64,000 bases of DNA. Origin: JBGAKG01 sp044224495 (GTDB lineage Bacteria; Myxococcota_A; Polyangia; Polyangiales; Polyangiaceae). Under the pieces are notes generated by a model. That model was not told the DNA's origin. It saw nothing but the letters and a program-made list of their open reading frames with translations, and made no database searches. This document shows, in pieces, positions 43,661 through 52,080 of the stretch. The DNA is taken from NCBI GenBank assembly GCA_044224495.1, contig JBGAKG010000011.1, positions 1 through 64,000 on the forward strand. Reading direction: 5' to 3'. A program made the position numbers and the translations under genes. Each line of letters starts with the position of its first letter. The stretch's first letter is position 1.

Positions 43661-45487
43661 CTACTGCGACTGCTCGACGATGTTGAACTCGACGCGGCGG
43701 TTCTTGCCCCGCCCTTCGACGGTGGAGTTCGAGTCGATCGGCTTGTCCGGACCGTAACCGTGCGCTTCGAGCCGCTGCGGCTCCACGCCGTGGGCGACGA
43801 GCCACGTCTTCACCGCATCCGCGCGCGACTGGGAGAGCTTCCGGTTCAGCTCCGCCGGACCTTGGTTGTCGGTGTGACCGTCGACCGAGATCTTCTTGAG
43901 GTTCTTCTGCACCGTCATCAGGTTCGCGATCTCCTGGAGCAGCGGGAAGCTGTCCGGGAGGATCGTCGACGAGCCCGTCGCGAAGTGGACCTGCTGGTTC
44001 AGGCGGATGATCCCGCCGGGGTCCATCGTGAAGAACTCGGGGCAGCCGTTCTTCTTCGGATCGGCGTTGGGCTTGCCGGGGACCTTCGGGCACGCGTCGG
44101 TGACGTCCGGCACGGCGTCGTGGTCGACGTCCTCCTCGGGGCAACCGTCGAAGTCGTCGACACCGTCTTTGTCTTCCGGCTTGTCGGGGCACTTGTCGGA
44201 CGAGTCCGGGATGCCGTCGCCGTCGCGATCCTTCGGGACCGGGCAGCCGTCGTTCGGATCGGCACCGAGGTGATCTTCGGACTCGGTCGGGCACGCGTCG
44301 AGGTCATCGGGGATGCCGTCGCCGTCCGCGTCTTCCTTGTGCTCGGCGCGCCACTTCGCGTGGAGCGCTTCCTTGGCTTCCTTCTGCGTCGGCTCGGTGT
44401 CCGGAACGAAGATCGGTGCGTAGACGCCGAACACGGCGACGGTGCGGAAGTCCGGCGCGCCGTAGCCCGGGTTGATGAACGAGCCCGCGGTGAGGCCGAG
44501 CCACCAACGCTGGTTCTCGCCCAGCTTCATCCGGCCCTCGATGTTCCACTCGATCGGCGTGTTGCGCTTCGTGAACACCGTGTCGCCGATGAGGTTGTCG
44601 CTCTCGATGCCGGTGGAGCCGTAGATGTTCGCGCCGACGCGGTAACGACCGCCGGCGAACGGAAAGAACCCGCTGAGCGCCCAGCGCCACTCGTTGCCGA
44701 TGCCGAGCCCGCTCCCACCGTTCGGATCGTTGAGGTAGCTGCGCGGGCGGACGTGGATCGAGGTGTCGAGCGTGATGACGAACACCGAGGTGCCGTCGCG
44801 CTTGCGGAAGTCGTACTCGCCGGTGACGCCGAAGCTCATCGCGAACTTCTTGTCGCCGCCGAAGTTCGAGTTCGTGCCGACGGGCAGGAAGAAGCTGACG
44901 TGCGCACCGAGCGCGCCCGCCTGATCGCGGGTGCGCAGGACGACACCGCGCGCGTCGAGGCGCATGTCCCCCGCGCCCGGGCCGTTCGGCTCGATGAGCG
45001 TCGTGCGGACGTTCGGGTTGATGAACGACGTCGGGTAGTTGGGGTTCGTCCCCGACTGCCACGGCGAGAACGGGAACGTCAGGCCCGCGCTGAAGCGGTT
45101 GAGGAACTGGAAGCCGGCGTTCGCGTAGATGGTGAGCTGGTTCTGGATGACGCCGCGCGACGAGCTCTGGACGATCGTCTTGTCGTTCGGATTGACGATG
45201 TTCACGGTCCGGAGCGGGTTGAGCGAGTACCCGACGCCGAGCTGGCCGTAGACGATGGTGTTGGGCTGGACGACCGGGCGCCAGGCGACGATCCCGTCGT
45301 CGGGGGCGCCAGGGACCTCCAGCCGGTCGAGGTGAAACGTCGACGTCTGGGCTCGAGCCTCGCCCCCGGAGAACGAAGCGACTCCCGCTCCGGCGACCGC
45401 GAGGGCCGCGGCGACGACTGCACGACGGCGGAATTTTCGAGCGAGCGTGCAAGGCGCCAGGGCGCCACGCGAGGACTTGGAGGTCAT
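43661..45487 (-). CDS. OmpA-family outer membrane protein with TSP3 calcium repeats
   Basis: A 608-residue protein; the ATG at 45487 (GGAGG-like site upstream) starts a basic signal peptide ending near EARAQ. The body has a beta-barrel-like part (about 50-330), then thrombospondin type-3 repeats rich in DxDxDGxxD (DADGDGIPDDLDAC, DRDGDGIPDSSDKC, DHDAVPDVTDAC), which bind calcium. The OmpA C-terminal domain closes it (VDGHTDNQGPAELNRKLS, SRADAVKTWL, GYGPDKPI), which grips peptidoglycan. It likely links the outer membrane to the wall. It diverges from rpmH. Confidence 0.9.
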   Translation of the reverse strand: MTSKSSRGALAPCTLARKFRRRAVVAAALAVAGAGVASFSGGEARAQTSTFHLDRLEVPGAPDDGIVAWRPVVQPNTIVYGQLGVGYSLNPLRTVNIVNPNDKTIVQSSSRGVIQNQLTIYANAGFQFLNRFSAGLTFPFSPWQSGTNPNYPTSFINPNVRTTLIEPNGPGAGDMRLDARGVVLRTRDQAGALGAHVSFFLPVGTNSNFGGDKKFAMSFGVTGEYDFRKRDGTSVFVITLDTSIHVRPRSYLNDPNGGSGLGIGNEWRWALSGFFPFAGGRYRVGANIYGSTGIESDNLIGDTVFTKRNTPIEWNIEGRMKLGENQRWWLGLTAGSFINPGYGAPDFRTVAVFGVYAPIFVPDTEPTQKEAKEALHAKWRAEHKEDADGDGIPDDLDACPTESEDHLGADPNDGCPVPKDRDGDGIPDSSDKCPDKPEDKDGVDDFDGCPEEDVDHDAVPDVTDACPKVPGKPNADPKKNGCPEFFTMDPGGIIRLNQQVHFATGSSTILPDSFPLLQEIANLMTVQKNLKKISVDGHTDNQGPAELNRKLSQSRADAVKTWLVAHGVEPQRLEAHGYGPDKPIDSNSTVEGRGKNRRVEFNIVEQSQ

Positions 45488-45568
45488 GGAAGGACGTTTC
45501 CCGTTCTCGCCGCACGGTACCGCAGCTTTTCGCGACCGGACCAAATAACCGAAAGAGCCACTCTCTCC

Positions 45569-45596
45569 TTGACTCACCCGGGGCTTGGTGTATTTC
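45569..45596 (+). promoter_or_regulatory. Sigma-70-like promoter for rpmH
   Basis: TTGACT (45569-45574), a 16-base spacer and TATTTC (45591-45596) with TGG just before. Transcription would start near 45603, leaving only about 8 nt before the rpmH ATG, so the leader is very short. It serves the rpmH-to-jag block. Confidence 0.5.
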
Positions 45597-45610
45597 TCCC
45601 GCCCCCCGCC

Positions 45611-45760
45611 ATGAAGCGCACGTTCCAGCCGCACAACCTCCGCCGCCTCCGCACCCACGGGTTCCGCGCCCGCATGGCCTCCGCTGGGGGCCGCAGCGTG
45701 CTGTCGAACCGCCGCCGCAAGGGCCGTCATCGTCTGACGGTGTCCGTCTACAAGAAGTGA
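45611..45760 (+). CDS. rpmH: 50S ribosomal protein L34
   Basis: A complete 49-residue L34: MKRTFQPHNLRRLRTHGFRA at the start, then MASAGGRSVLSNRRRKGRHR and LTVSVYKK. Length and sequence are standard. It is the first gene of the conserved rpmH-rnpA-yidD-yidC-jag block. No ribosome-binding site is evident, in line with a short leader. Confidence 0.97.
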   Translation: MKRTFQPHNLRRLRTHGFRARMASAGGRSVLSNRRRKGRHRLTVSVYKK

Positions 45761-45766
45761 GCGGGC

Positions 45767-46255
45767 ATGCCGGGAGAGGCGTTTCCCGCCTCACGGCGAA
45801 TCCGTAAGCGCTCGGATTTTCAACGAATTCAGCGGGACGGACGTCCATTTCGGACCCCCCACTACATCCTCTTGGTGCTGCCTCAGGCCGGCGCCAGCGA
45901 GCCCTCGCGTCTGGGGGTCGTCGCGACGAAGAAGGTCGGGAACGCACCCGCCCGGAACCGCGGCAAGCGCCTGTGCCGGGAGCTCTTCCGCCGCGGGGGC
46001 GACTTCGTGCCGAACGGCTTCGATCTCGTGGTCATCCTGCGCAACGGCGCCGACGAGGTCGCGCTCGACGAAGCGCGCGCCGAGTGGGAGAAGGCGCGGC
46101 CGGCGATCCACCGTCACTGTGAAGAAGCGCGAAAACGGGCCGGAAAAGCGTCGCCGGCGGGCCAGAGCGGCTCCGCCACCGTTGAAAGGCGGGCCGAGAG
46201 GCCTCATGTTGCGTCCACCTCGCAGCGACGGCCTCGCGGCGGAAGTACCTCATGA
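45767..46255 (+). CDS. rnpA: Ribonuclease P protein component
   Basis: A 162-residue protein that helps the RNase P RNA process tRNA 5' ends. Key family signs are RIRKRSDFQRIQRDGRPFRT and the RNR motif in APARNRGKRLCRELFRR. About 40 residues of Lys/Arg/Ser-rich extension beyond the usual ~120 close the protein. It starts 6 bases after rpmH, and its stop overlaps the yidD start (ATGA, 46252-46255). Confidence 0.95.
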   Translation: MPGEAFPASRRIRKRSDFQRIQRDGRPFRTPHYILLVLPQAGASEPSRLGVVATKKVGNAPARNRGKRLCRELFRRGGDFVPNGFDLVVILRNGADEVALDEARAEWEKARPAIHRHCEEARKRAGKASPAGQSGSATVERRAERPHVASTSQRRPRGGSTS

Positions 46256-46512
46256 TCGCCGCCCTGCTGATTGCCCTGGTGAGGGTCTACCAGAAGACCC
46301 TTTCGCCGCTCCTTCCCGGCATGTGCCGGTTCCACCCGTCGTGCTCCCGCTACGCGGTCGGGTGCCTCGAGAATCACGGGGCGCTCCGGGGCAGCTTGCT
46401 CTCGTTCGTCCGCGTGTGTAAATGCCAGCCGTTTCACCCCGGGGGCATCGACTTCCCCCCGCCCCCAGGCACGCCCCTCCGGGCGGCCCTCTTCTCGCCG
46501 GAAAGCAACTAG
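46252..46512 (+). CDS. yidD: Membrane protein insertion efficiency factor
   Basis: An 86-residue small membrane-associated protein. It has the signature YQKTLSPLLPGMCRFHPSCS followed by RYAVGCLENHG and the CQPFHPGG motif. It assists YidC-dependent insertion. The stop codon TAG is directly followed by the yidC ATG with no gap, and the start overlaps rnpA. Confidence 0.95.
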   Translation: MIAALLIALVRVYQKTLSPLLPGMCRFHPSCSRYAVGCLENHGALRGSLLSFVRVCKCQPFHPGGIDFPPPPGTPLRAALFSPESN

Positions 46513-48336
46513 ATGGACCGCAACTCGCTCGTTCGCACGCTGCTCATCTTCGGCGTGATCCTCCTCCTCTGGAAGGTCGTGCTCCCGAAGTTCGGGTTGT
46601 TCGGCGGCGACAAGAGCAACGCCCAGGCCGTCGCGGATCCCGTCTACGTCAACGCGCCCGACTTCGGGCCCGATCCGATGGTCGAGAACGCGCCGGTGCC
46701 CGACGCGAACGGCGCGCTCCCGACCTTCGCGACGCCGACGTCGTGCAAGATCAAGGGCAACCGCTTCGCGGCGACGCTGTCGTCGCGCGGCGCGGCGCTC
46801 ACGAGCTTCGTGCTCGACGATCCGCAGTACGGGGGCTCCGGCAAGGATGGGACGGCGGACCTCGTCACGTCGTCGTGGGATGCGCCGAGCGCGTGGGCCG
46901 ACCTCGAGCGCTGGCGCCCGCTCCGCACCACGTTCCGCGCCGACGGCGCCAACGATCAGGTGAAGTACGACCGCTTCAACTGGAAGAGCGAGCAGACGGA
47001 CGATGCGTCCTGCCGCTTCACCTACGAAGACGAGTCGGTGAAGCTCGAGAAGACCGTCAAGGCGGGCGCGCGCCCGTACGAGCTCGAGATCGAGACGAAG
47101 ATCACGAACCTCGCCGAGGGCGAGCGCAAGCACCGCTTCTCGGTGGAGATGTACGGCTTCCGCCAGGTGCAGGAGATGAAGGGCCACCTCGGCCGCGTCT
47201 CGCCGTTCGAGACCTCGCTGTCGTGCGCCAAGGGCGGCGACGTCGAGCGCAAGAAGCGCGAGCAGTTCAAAGAGGGCTGGTTCGGCGTCGAAGGCGCGGA
47301 CCGCTACGCCGCGATCTCGAACTACTACTTCGCGACCGTGCTGGTGCCGGAGAACGGCCCCGCCCGCTGCGAGATCGTCGCAGAGGATTGGACGACGGCG
47401 GACCAGAAGCCCGACGACGACGAAGCGGGCATCGTGTTCCAGGCGCGCCTCGCCTACGACGTGAAGGCGCTCCAGAAGGGCGAGACGGCGGTCTACCAGG
47501 AGACGTCGTACATGGGCCCGAAGGATCGGCGCCTGCTCGCGGCGGCCGGTGGGCCGGGGAAGAACCTGTCGGACGTCGTCGACCTCGGCTTCTTCTCGCC
47601 GGTGGCCAAGGTCCTCATGATGGCGCTGGTCTTCATCAAGGAGAAGATCACCGGCAACTGGGGCATCGCGATCATCCTCCTCACGCTGTGCGTGAAGATC
47701 CTGACGTTCCCGTTCCAGCTGAAGCAGATCCGCTCGTCGATCGCGATGCGGCGGCTCAAGCCGAAGATGGACGAGCTGAACAAGAAGTTCGCCGACGACC
47801 CACAGGCGAAGAACCTCGCTGTCTGGGAGATGTACAAAAAAGAGGGCGTGAACCCCCTCGGCGGCTGCTTGCCGCAGCTCATCTCGATGCCGGTCTGGTT
47901 CGCGATGTACACCACGCTCCAGAGCGCGGTGGAGATGTACCATACACATTTCCTCTGGTTCCACGACCTGTCGGCGCCGGACCAGCTCATCGGGCCGCTC
48001 GGTCCGCTCCCCGCGTTCGGTCCGCTGCCGTTCGTGCTCGGCGGCTTCATGATCCTGCAGCAGCGCATCGTGCCCGCGCAGGGCATGGATCCGATGCAGC
48101 AGAAGCTCATGACCTACGTGATGCCGACGGTGTTCACGGTGATGATGCTGTTCCTGCCCGCCGCGCTCGGCGTGTACATGCTCACGAACAGCATCCTCAA
48201 CATCGTGCAGCAGCTCGTGATGGAGAAGATCGCGCCGCGCGACGGGGGCAAGAGCGGTGAGATCGTGGTCAAGGAGACCAACAAAGACGTGTCCGCCAAG
48301 GTGGCGGGGCTAGGAAAGGGTAAAGCCCGTGTCTGA
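46513..48336 (+). CDS. yidC: Membrane protein insertase YidC
   Basis: A 607-residue insertase. TM1 is at about 6-23, followed by the large periplasmic beta domain (about 60-370), as in Gram-negative YidC. The conserved core starts near 380 with WGIAIILLTLCVKILTFPFQ, then KMDELNKKFADD, and includes GVNPLGGCLPQLISMPVWFA and later the C-terminal TMs to NIVQQLVM. The Lys/Gly-rich tail is short. It is immediately after yidD and overlaps the jag gene start by 8 bases. Confidence 0.96.
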   Translation: MDRNSLVRTLLIFGVILLLWKVVLPKFGLFGGDKSNAQAVADPVYVNAPDFGPDPMVENAPVPDANGALPTFATPTSCKIKGNRFAATLSSRGAALTSFVLDDPQYGGSGKDGTADLVTSSWDAPSAWADLERWRPLRTTFRADGANDQVKYDRFNWKSEQTDDASCRFTYEDESVKLEKTVKAGARPYELEIETKITNLAEGERKHRFSVEMYGFRQVQEMKGHLGRVSPFETSLSCAKGGDVERKKREQFKEGWFGVEGADRYAAISNYYFATVLVPENGPARCEIVAEDWTTADQKPDDDEAGIVFQARLAYDVKALQKGETAVYQETSYMGPKDRRLLAAAGGPGKNLSDVVDLGFFSPVAKVLMMALVFIKEKITGNWGIAIILLTLCVKILTFPFQLKQIRSSIAMRRLKPKMDELNKKFADDPQAKNLAVWEMYKKEGVNPLGGCLPQLISMPVWFAMYTTLQSAVEMYHTHFLWFHDLSAPDQLIGPLGPLPAFGPLPFVLGGFMILQQRIVPAQGMDPMQQKLMTYVMPTVFTVMMLFLPAALGVYMLTNSILNIVQQLVMEKIAPRDGGKSGEIVVKETNKDVSAKVAGLGKGKARV

Positions 48337-48859
48337 GACGAACGCGAACGCAACGACCGCCGAAGGAACCGCCGACTTGGACGCGCAGGAGGACCGCGCG
48401 CTGACCTTCGTCCGCACCTTGATGACCCACATGGGCATGAGCACCGAGGTCAACCTCGCGCCGGACGACGGCGAAGGGGACGAGGCCGAGATCCGGATCG
48501 AGATCGAGGGCCCCGACGCGGGTCGCGTCATCGGCAAGCGCGGAGCGGTGCTCGAGGCCATCCAGTACCTGACGGCGCGCATCGTCCACAAGCCGGGCGA
48601 GCCGCGGCGTCACATCGCCGTGGACGCGGAGGGCTACCGCGCCCGCCACGAGGACCAGCTCGCGGAGATGTCGCGCCGCCTGGGCGAGCGCGTCGCGAAA
48701 GAGGGGAAGATCATCACCTTCGATCCGATGAGCGCGCGGGACCGCCGCATCGTCCACAAGGCGCTCGAGGGCGTCGAGGGCGTGCGCACCGAGAGCCACG
48801 GCGAGGGCTCCGACCGTCGCGTCCAGATCATCCCGGTCAAGGCCGCGCCGACGAGCTGA
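48329..48859 (+). CDS. Jag/KhpB-like RNA-binding protein
   Basis: A 176-residue protein started by GTG, overlapping yidC. It has a KH domain with the GxxG loop GRVIGKRGAVLEAIQYLTAR (about 70-90) and an R3H-type tail (SARDRRIVHKALEGVEGVRT). The acidic N-terminal segment replaces the full Jag-N domain. Jag/KhpB binds many mRNAs and usually sits beside yidC. No mnmE follows; the next gene is a metallo-hydrolase. Confidence 0.92.
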   Translation: MSETNANATTAEGTADLDAQEDRALTFVRTLMTHMGMSTEVNLAPDDGEGDEAEIRIEIEGPDAGRVIGKRGAVLEAIQYLTARIVHKPGEPRRHIAVDAEGYRARHEDQLAEMSRRLGERVAKEGKIITFDPMSARDRRIVHKALEGVEGVRTESHGEGSDRRVQIIPVKAAPTS

Positions 48860-48861
48860 GG

Positions 48862-49842
48862 ATGGGCACGGAACGTCGAGGTTCGATTCGGACCGCGTCC
48901 GGTTACACGAACCTCGACGGCACCACGCCCGACAAGGGGCTCGGTGATCTCCTGCGCTGGCAGATCGGCGATCGGTTGGCCGGTCGGCGGCGGCGCGATC
49001 CGGGCGGCTTCGTCACGCCTCGGCGCGACAACGACGGTGCGGCGCTCGCGAAGAGCTCGGCCCACCTGACGTGGGTCGGCCACGCGACGTTCGCGCTGCG
49101 GCTCGGCGGGCTCATGGTGCTGACGGACCCGATTTGGGCGGAGCGCGTGGGCACGACCAAGCGGCACACCGCGCCGGGCGTTGGGCTGGAGCCGCTCCGC
49201 GCGCACGGGATCGACGTCGTGACGGTCTCGCACACGCACTACGATCACCTGGACCTCTGGACGCTCAAGCAGATCGGGCCGGAGCCGCTCTACGTGGTGC
49301 CGAAGGACTGCGGGGACCTGATCGCGGGGGCGGGGCTGCCGCGGGTCGTCGAGCTCGATTGGTTCGAGTCGCACGAGGTGAAGACGGCCAAGGGGCGCCT
49401 GCGGATCACGCTGGTGCCGGCGCAGCACTGGTCGATGCGCGTCCCGTGGGATCGCAACAAGCGCCTCTGGGGCGGCTTCGTGTACGAAGGCGACGACGGC
49501 ACCGCGTACCACGCGGGGGACACGGCGTTCAGCGAGATGGTGTTCCGCCAGATCGGAGAAGCGTTCCCGTCGATCGACTGGGCGATGCTTCCGATCGGGG
49601 CCTACGACCCGACGTGGTTCATGTCGCCGCAGCACATGGGCCCCGAGGACGCGACGCGCGCGTTCGATCTCCTGGGCGCGAAGATCCTGTGCGCGATGCA
49701 CTGGGGGACGTTCAAGCTGACGGACGAGCCGATGGGCGAGCCGCCGCAGCGCGCGCGGCGTGCCTTTGCGGAGGGGAAGCGCGGCGACGAGCGGCTCCAC
49801 GTCTACGACATCGGAGAGATGCGCGACCTCGTGCGGATCTGA
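48862..49842 (+). CDS. Metallo-beta-lactamase-fold hydrolase (NAPE-PLD/UlaG-like)
   Basis: A 326-residue protein with the fold's metal motif HTHYDHLD (about 113-120), upstream LTWVGHATFALRLGGLMVLT and downstream histidines in VPAQHWSMR, YHAGDTAFS and MHWGTFKLTDEP. This pattern fits the NAPE-hydrolysing phospholipase D/UlaG branch of MBL enzymes, some of which act on membrane lipids. A short basic N-terminal extension has no signal peptide. It starts 2 bases after the jag stop, so it is part of the same run. Confidence 0.85.
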   Translation: MGTERRGSIRTASGYTNLDGTTPDKGLGDLLRWQIGDRLAGRRRRDPGGFVTPRRDNDGAALAKSSAHLTWVGHATFALRLGGLMVLTDPIWAERVGTTKRHTAPGVGLEPLRAHGIDVVTVSHTHYDHLDLWTLKQIGPEPLYVVPKDCGDLIAGAGLPRVVELDWFESHEVKTAKGRLRITLVPAQHWSMRVPWDRNKRLWGGFVYEGDDGTAYHAGDTAFSEMVFRQIGEAFPSIDWAMLPIGAYDPTWFMSPQHMGPEDATRAFDLLGAKILCAMHWGTFKLTDEPMGEPPQRARRAFAEGKRGDERLHVYDIGEMRDLVRI

Positions 49843-49843
49843 C

Positions 49844-50902
49844 GTGGCGCGCGCGGAAGCCAGCTCGCCGCGACACCTGCTCGCGCTCGATGGGCTCCGC
49901 GCGGCGAGCATCATCCCCGTCGTGTGGCATCACTCGACGCCGCGGCCGCTCGAGGGTGCGCTCGGGCGGGGGCCGCTCGGAGTGGATCTGTTCTTCGCGT
50001 TGAGCGGGTACTTGATCACGTCGCTCTTGTTGCGCGAGCGGAGGGCTGCGGATGGGGGCGGCCGGATCGATCTGGCGCGCTTCTGGGCGCGCCGGAGCCT
50101 GCGGCTGTTCCCGCTCTACTACTTGGTGCTCCTGTTCTACGTGGGATGGGCCGCGTTGCTCGCGCCGGAGCCGGTGCGGGGGCACTTCTTCCGGTGCCTG
50201 CCGTTCTATGCAACCTACACGGGAAATTGGTTCGCGCCCGGGGCGGATCACCCGGTGCTGTTCGCGTTCTCGTGGTCGCTCGCGACCGAAGAGCAGTTCT
50301 ACGTGCTCTGGGCGCCGGTGCTGCGATTCGTCCGCGGGGTCGTGGGGCCGGCGTTGGTGATGCTCGGACTCGTGGTGCTCGATCAGCTCGCGGAGCGCGG
50401 AGTGGTGCTGGAGGCGGGGACGGAGCTGCATCGAATCGTGACGAGCTTCGCGACGCCGATCGGTCTGGGGTGTCTGGTGGCGTTGGCGTGCGATCACGAC
50501 CGTCTCGGGCCGGTCGTCGTCCGTGTGCTGCGCTCGAACGTGACGCGGGCGACCGCGCTGCTGCTGGCGCTGGCGGCGTTTGCGATCGGGATCCCGCTGT
50601 TGCTGGCGCACGCGTCGTTCGCGCTGTTGGTCGGTTGCGCTGCACACGAGGATGGGTCGTTGCTGTTCGGGTGGGCGAGGCGCCCCGCGGCGGTATGGGT
50701 CGGGCGGGTGAGCTATGGGATCTACTTGTTGCACGTGACCGTGATCGCGGTGGTTCACCGCGTTTTTCCGTCGCTGCGGGAGTCGGCGGCGTTCGTGTTC
50801 GCGGTGTCGTTGCCGCTGTCGATCGCGCTGGCGAGTGGGGCTTTCCAGTTGGTCGAGAGGCCGCTGCTGGGGCTGCGGGCGCGGCTGCGGGTGGGTGCAT
50901 GA
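49844..50902 (+). CDS. Acyltransferase-3 family membrane protein (OafA-like)
   Basis: A 352-residue multi-pass protein; the GTG at 49844 lies 1 base after the previous stop. It has the acyltransferase-3 N-terminus LLALDGLRAASIIPVVWHH with the catalytic-type His, then DLFFALSGYLI, FWARRSLRLFPLYY and SWSLATEEQFYVLW. About ten TM segments cover the rest. The family acetylates or otherwise acylates surface sugars and lipids. The substrate is unknown. It was probably co-transcribed with the MBL gene. Confidence 0.88.
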   Translation: MARAEASSPRHLLALDGLRAASIIPVVWHHSTPRPLEGALGRGPLGVDLFFALSGYLITSLLLRERRAADGGGRIDLARFWARRSLRLFPLYYLVLLFYVGWAALLAPEPVRGHFFRCLPFYATYTGNWFAPGADHPVLFAFSWSLATEEQFYVLWAPVLRFVRGVVGPALVMLGLVVLDQLAERGVVLEAGTELHRIVTSFATPIGLGCLVALACDHDRLGPVVVRVLRSNVTRATALLLALAAFAIGIPLLLAHASFALLVGCAAHEDGSLLFGWARRPAAVWVGRVSYGIYLLHVTVIAVVHRVFPSLRESAAFVFAVSLPLSIALASGAFQLVERPLLGLRARLRVGA

Positions 50903-50930
50903 ACTCGACGCCGTGAGCCGACGATCTACA

Positions 50931-51314
50931 ATGCGACCCGTGCGTAGCCTTCTCCTCGTTCCGCTTCTCGTTCTTCCCTTCGGCCTCGAGGCGTGTGACA
51001 CGAACGCCGACGACGTGGCCACCGATGCGTCGGTGACCAAGGACGCTGCTCCGGACCTCTGCGATCTAGATGCGTTCTCGGGCAACGGCAACGCGTGCCG
51101 CGCGGTTTCGACGCGAGTGTGCTTTGCCTTCTGCGACGCGGGCGGCTGCAAGTGCGTGCAAGGCGCGTCGGGCCCCATCTGGAAGTGCGTGAACGACTTT
51201 TCGTGCTTCCCAGACGCCGCACCGACCGACGACGCGGGACCCGACGACGCCACCACCGACGGCCCGACGACCACCGACGGCGCAGCCGACGCGGCGGACG
51301 CCGCCACCGACTGA
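50931..51314 (+). CDS. Small Asp/Thr-rich lipoprotein
   Basis: A 127-residue protein; ATG at 50931 starts signal MRPVRSLLLVPLLVLPFGLE then AC. Mature part: a core with about eight cysteines (DLCDLD, NACRAV, VCFAFCDAGGCKCVQG, KCVNDFSCF) flanked by Asp/Ala/Thr-rich low-complexity sequence, including DGPTTTDGAADAADAATD at the end. Typical myxobacterial surface lipoprotein; function unknown. Confidence 0.68.
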   Translation: MRPVRSLLLVPLLVLPFGLEACDTNADDVATDASVTKDAAPDLCDLDAFSGNGNACRAVSTRVCFAFCDAGGCKCVQGASGPIWKCVNDFSCFPDAAPTDDAGPDDATTDGPTTTDGAADAADAATD

Positions 51315-51576
51315 CGGCCTGCACGGAAGGAAGGGAGGTCCCCCCCGCCGAGGGGGCGTGCGGACGCGCGCCGGCGAACGATCGGCGACGACGCGGCTGG
51401 CCCAGTCACCGAGTCCGCGGAGGCGCACGCCGGCGAACGATCCCGAGAGTGGCGCTCGCCACCCCTCGCCATGGCGCGCCACTCCAGATAGTTCCGGCAC
51501 GGATAGAGAAACCTCCCAGATCTTCGGACCTGTGAGCAGATGAGCGACTGGCCTCGCTCTTGCTCAGACCATCCGC
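51315..51576. other. Intergenic region before the MarR gene (262 bases)
   Basis: No gene is recognised. It contains a 15-bp direct repeat CGCCGGCGAACGATC (51369-51383 and 51428-51442), a 9-bp inverted repeat GAGTGGCGC/GCGCCACTC (51447-51455 with 51476-51484) and the larger palindrome at 51533-51566 listed separately. Their roles are unknown. Confidence 0.5.
51533..51566 (+). promoter_or_regulatory. Palindrome before the MarR gene (candidate operator)
   Basis: TGAGCA (51533-51538) pairs with TGCTCA (51561-51566) and GAGCGA (51542-51547) with TCGCTC (51554-51559) around a 6-base centre. It ends 10 bases before the MarR start. MarR proteins usually bind palindromes near their own promoter, so autoregulation is a fair guess; it could also be an mRNA hairpin. 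Confidence 0.45.
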
Positions 51577-52056
51577 ATGGACCGCGTAGTCTTCGATGTC
51601 CGACGTGCGGGGGTCTGCTACGTCACGCGCGCCGCGAAGCTCCTCTCGCGTTGGAGCTTCACGCATACTCGAGTCGACGTTTTCACCATTCACTCCCAGG
51701 TCATCGCACGCCACGGGGTGGTCCTTCAGTGCGACATCCGCGCGCGGCTCGGCGTGTCGCGCTCCACGATGAGCATGATCATGGCCCGCCTCGAGAAGCG
51801 CGGGCTCATCGCGCGGCGGCGGGCCGAGCACGACCGTCGTCACATCGTGGTGACGATCACGGACCTGGGCCGCCAGGCGTTCGACGAGCTCCGCGCACAC
51901 GTGGGCGCGGGATTGCTGACACCGCACGTCGATGGGCATCTCATGCTCCACGACTACCGAACCCCCGTGCCTGTGCTCCGAACGCGGCTCCTCCAGCTCG
52001 TGAGTGTCGTGCGCAACCAGTTTGGAGACTTCTCACGCAGTCCCTACCCACCCTGA
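51577..52056 (+). CDS. MarR-family transcriptional regulator
   Basis: A 159-residue winged-helix regulator. The HTH is at about 50-75 (LQCDIRARLGVSRSTMSMIM) and the wing at about 78-102 (ARLEKRGLIARRRAEHDRRH), with family position DRRH then VTITDLGR. The dimer helices are in the N- and C-terminal parts. It converges with the LuxC-like gene 24 bases away, so it may or may not control that operon. The ligand is unknown. Confidence 0.85.
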   Translation: MDRVVFDVRRAGVCYVTRAAKLLSRWSFTHTRVDVFTIHSQVIARHGVVLQCDIRARLGVSRSTMSMIMARLEKRGLIARRRAEHDRRHIVVTITDLGRQAFDELRAHVGAGLLTPHVDGHLMLHDYRTPVPVLRTRLLQLVSVVRNQFGDFSRSPYPP

Positions 52057-52080
52057 CCCTCTCGAGCAACGCCGCGCGAG

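Noticed and set aside
49760..49843. Upstream start for the acyltransferase gene
   Set aside because: The extension reads Ser/Thr/Arg noise and overlaps the MBL gene end; GTG at 49844 fits the family start.
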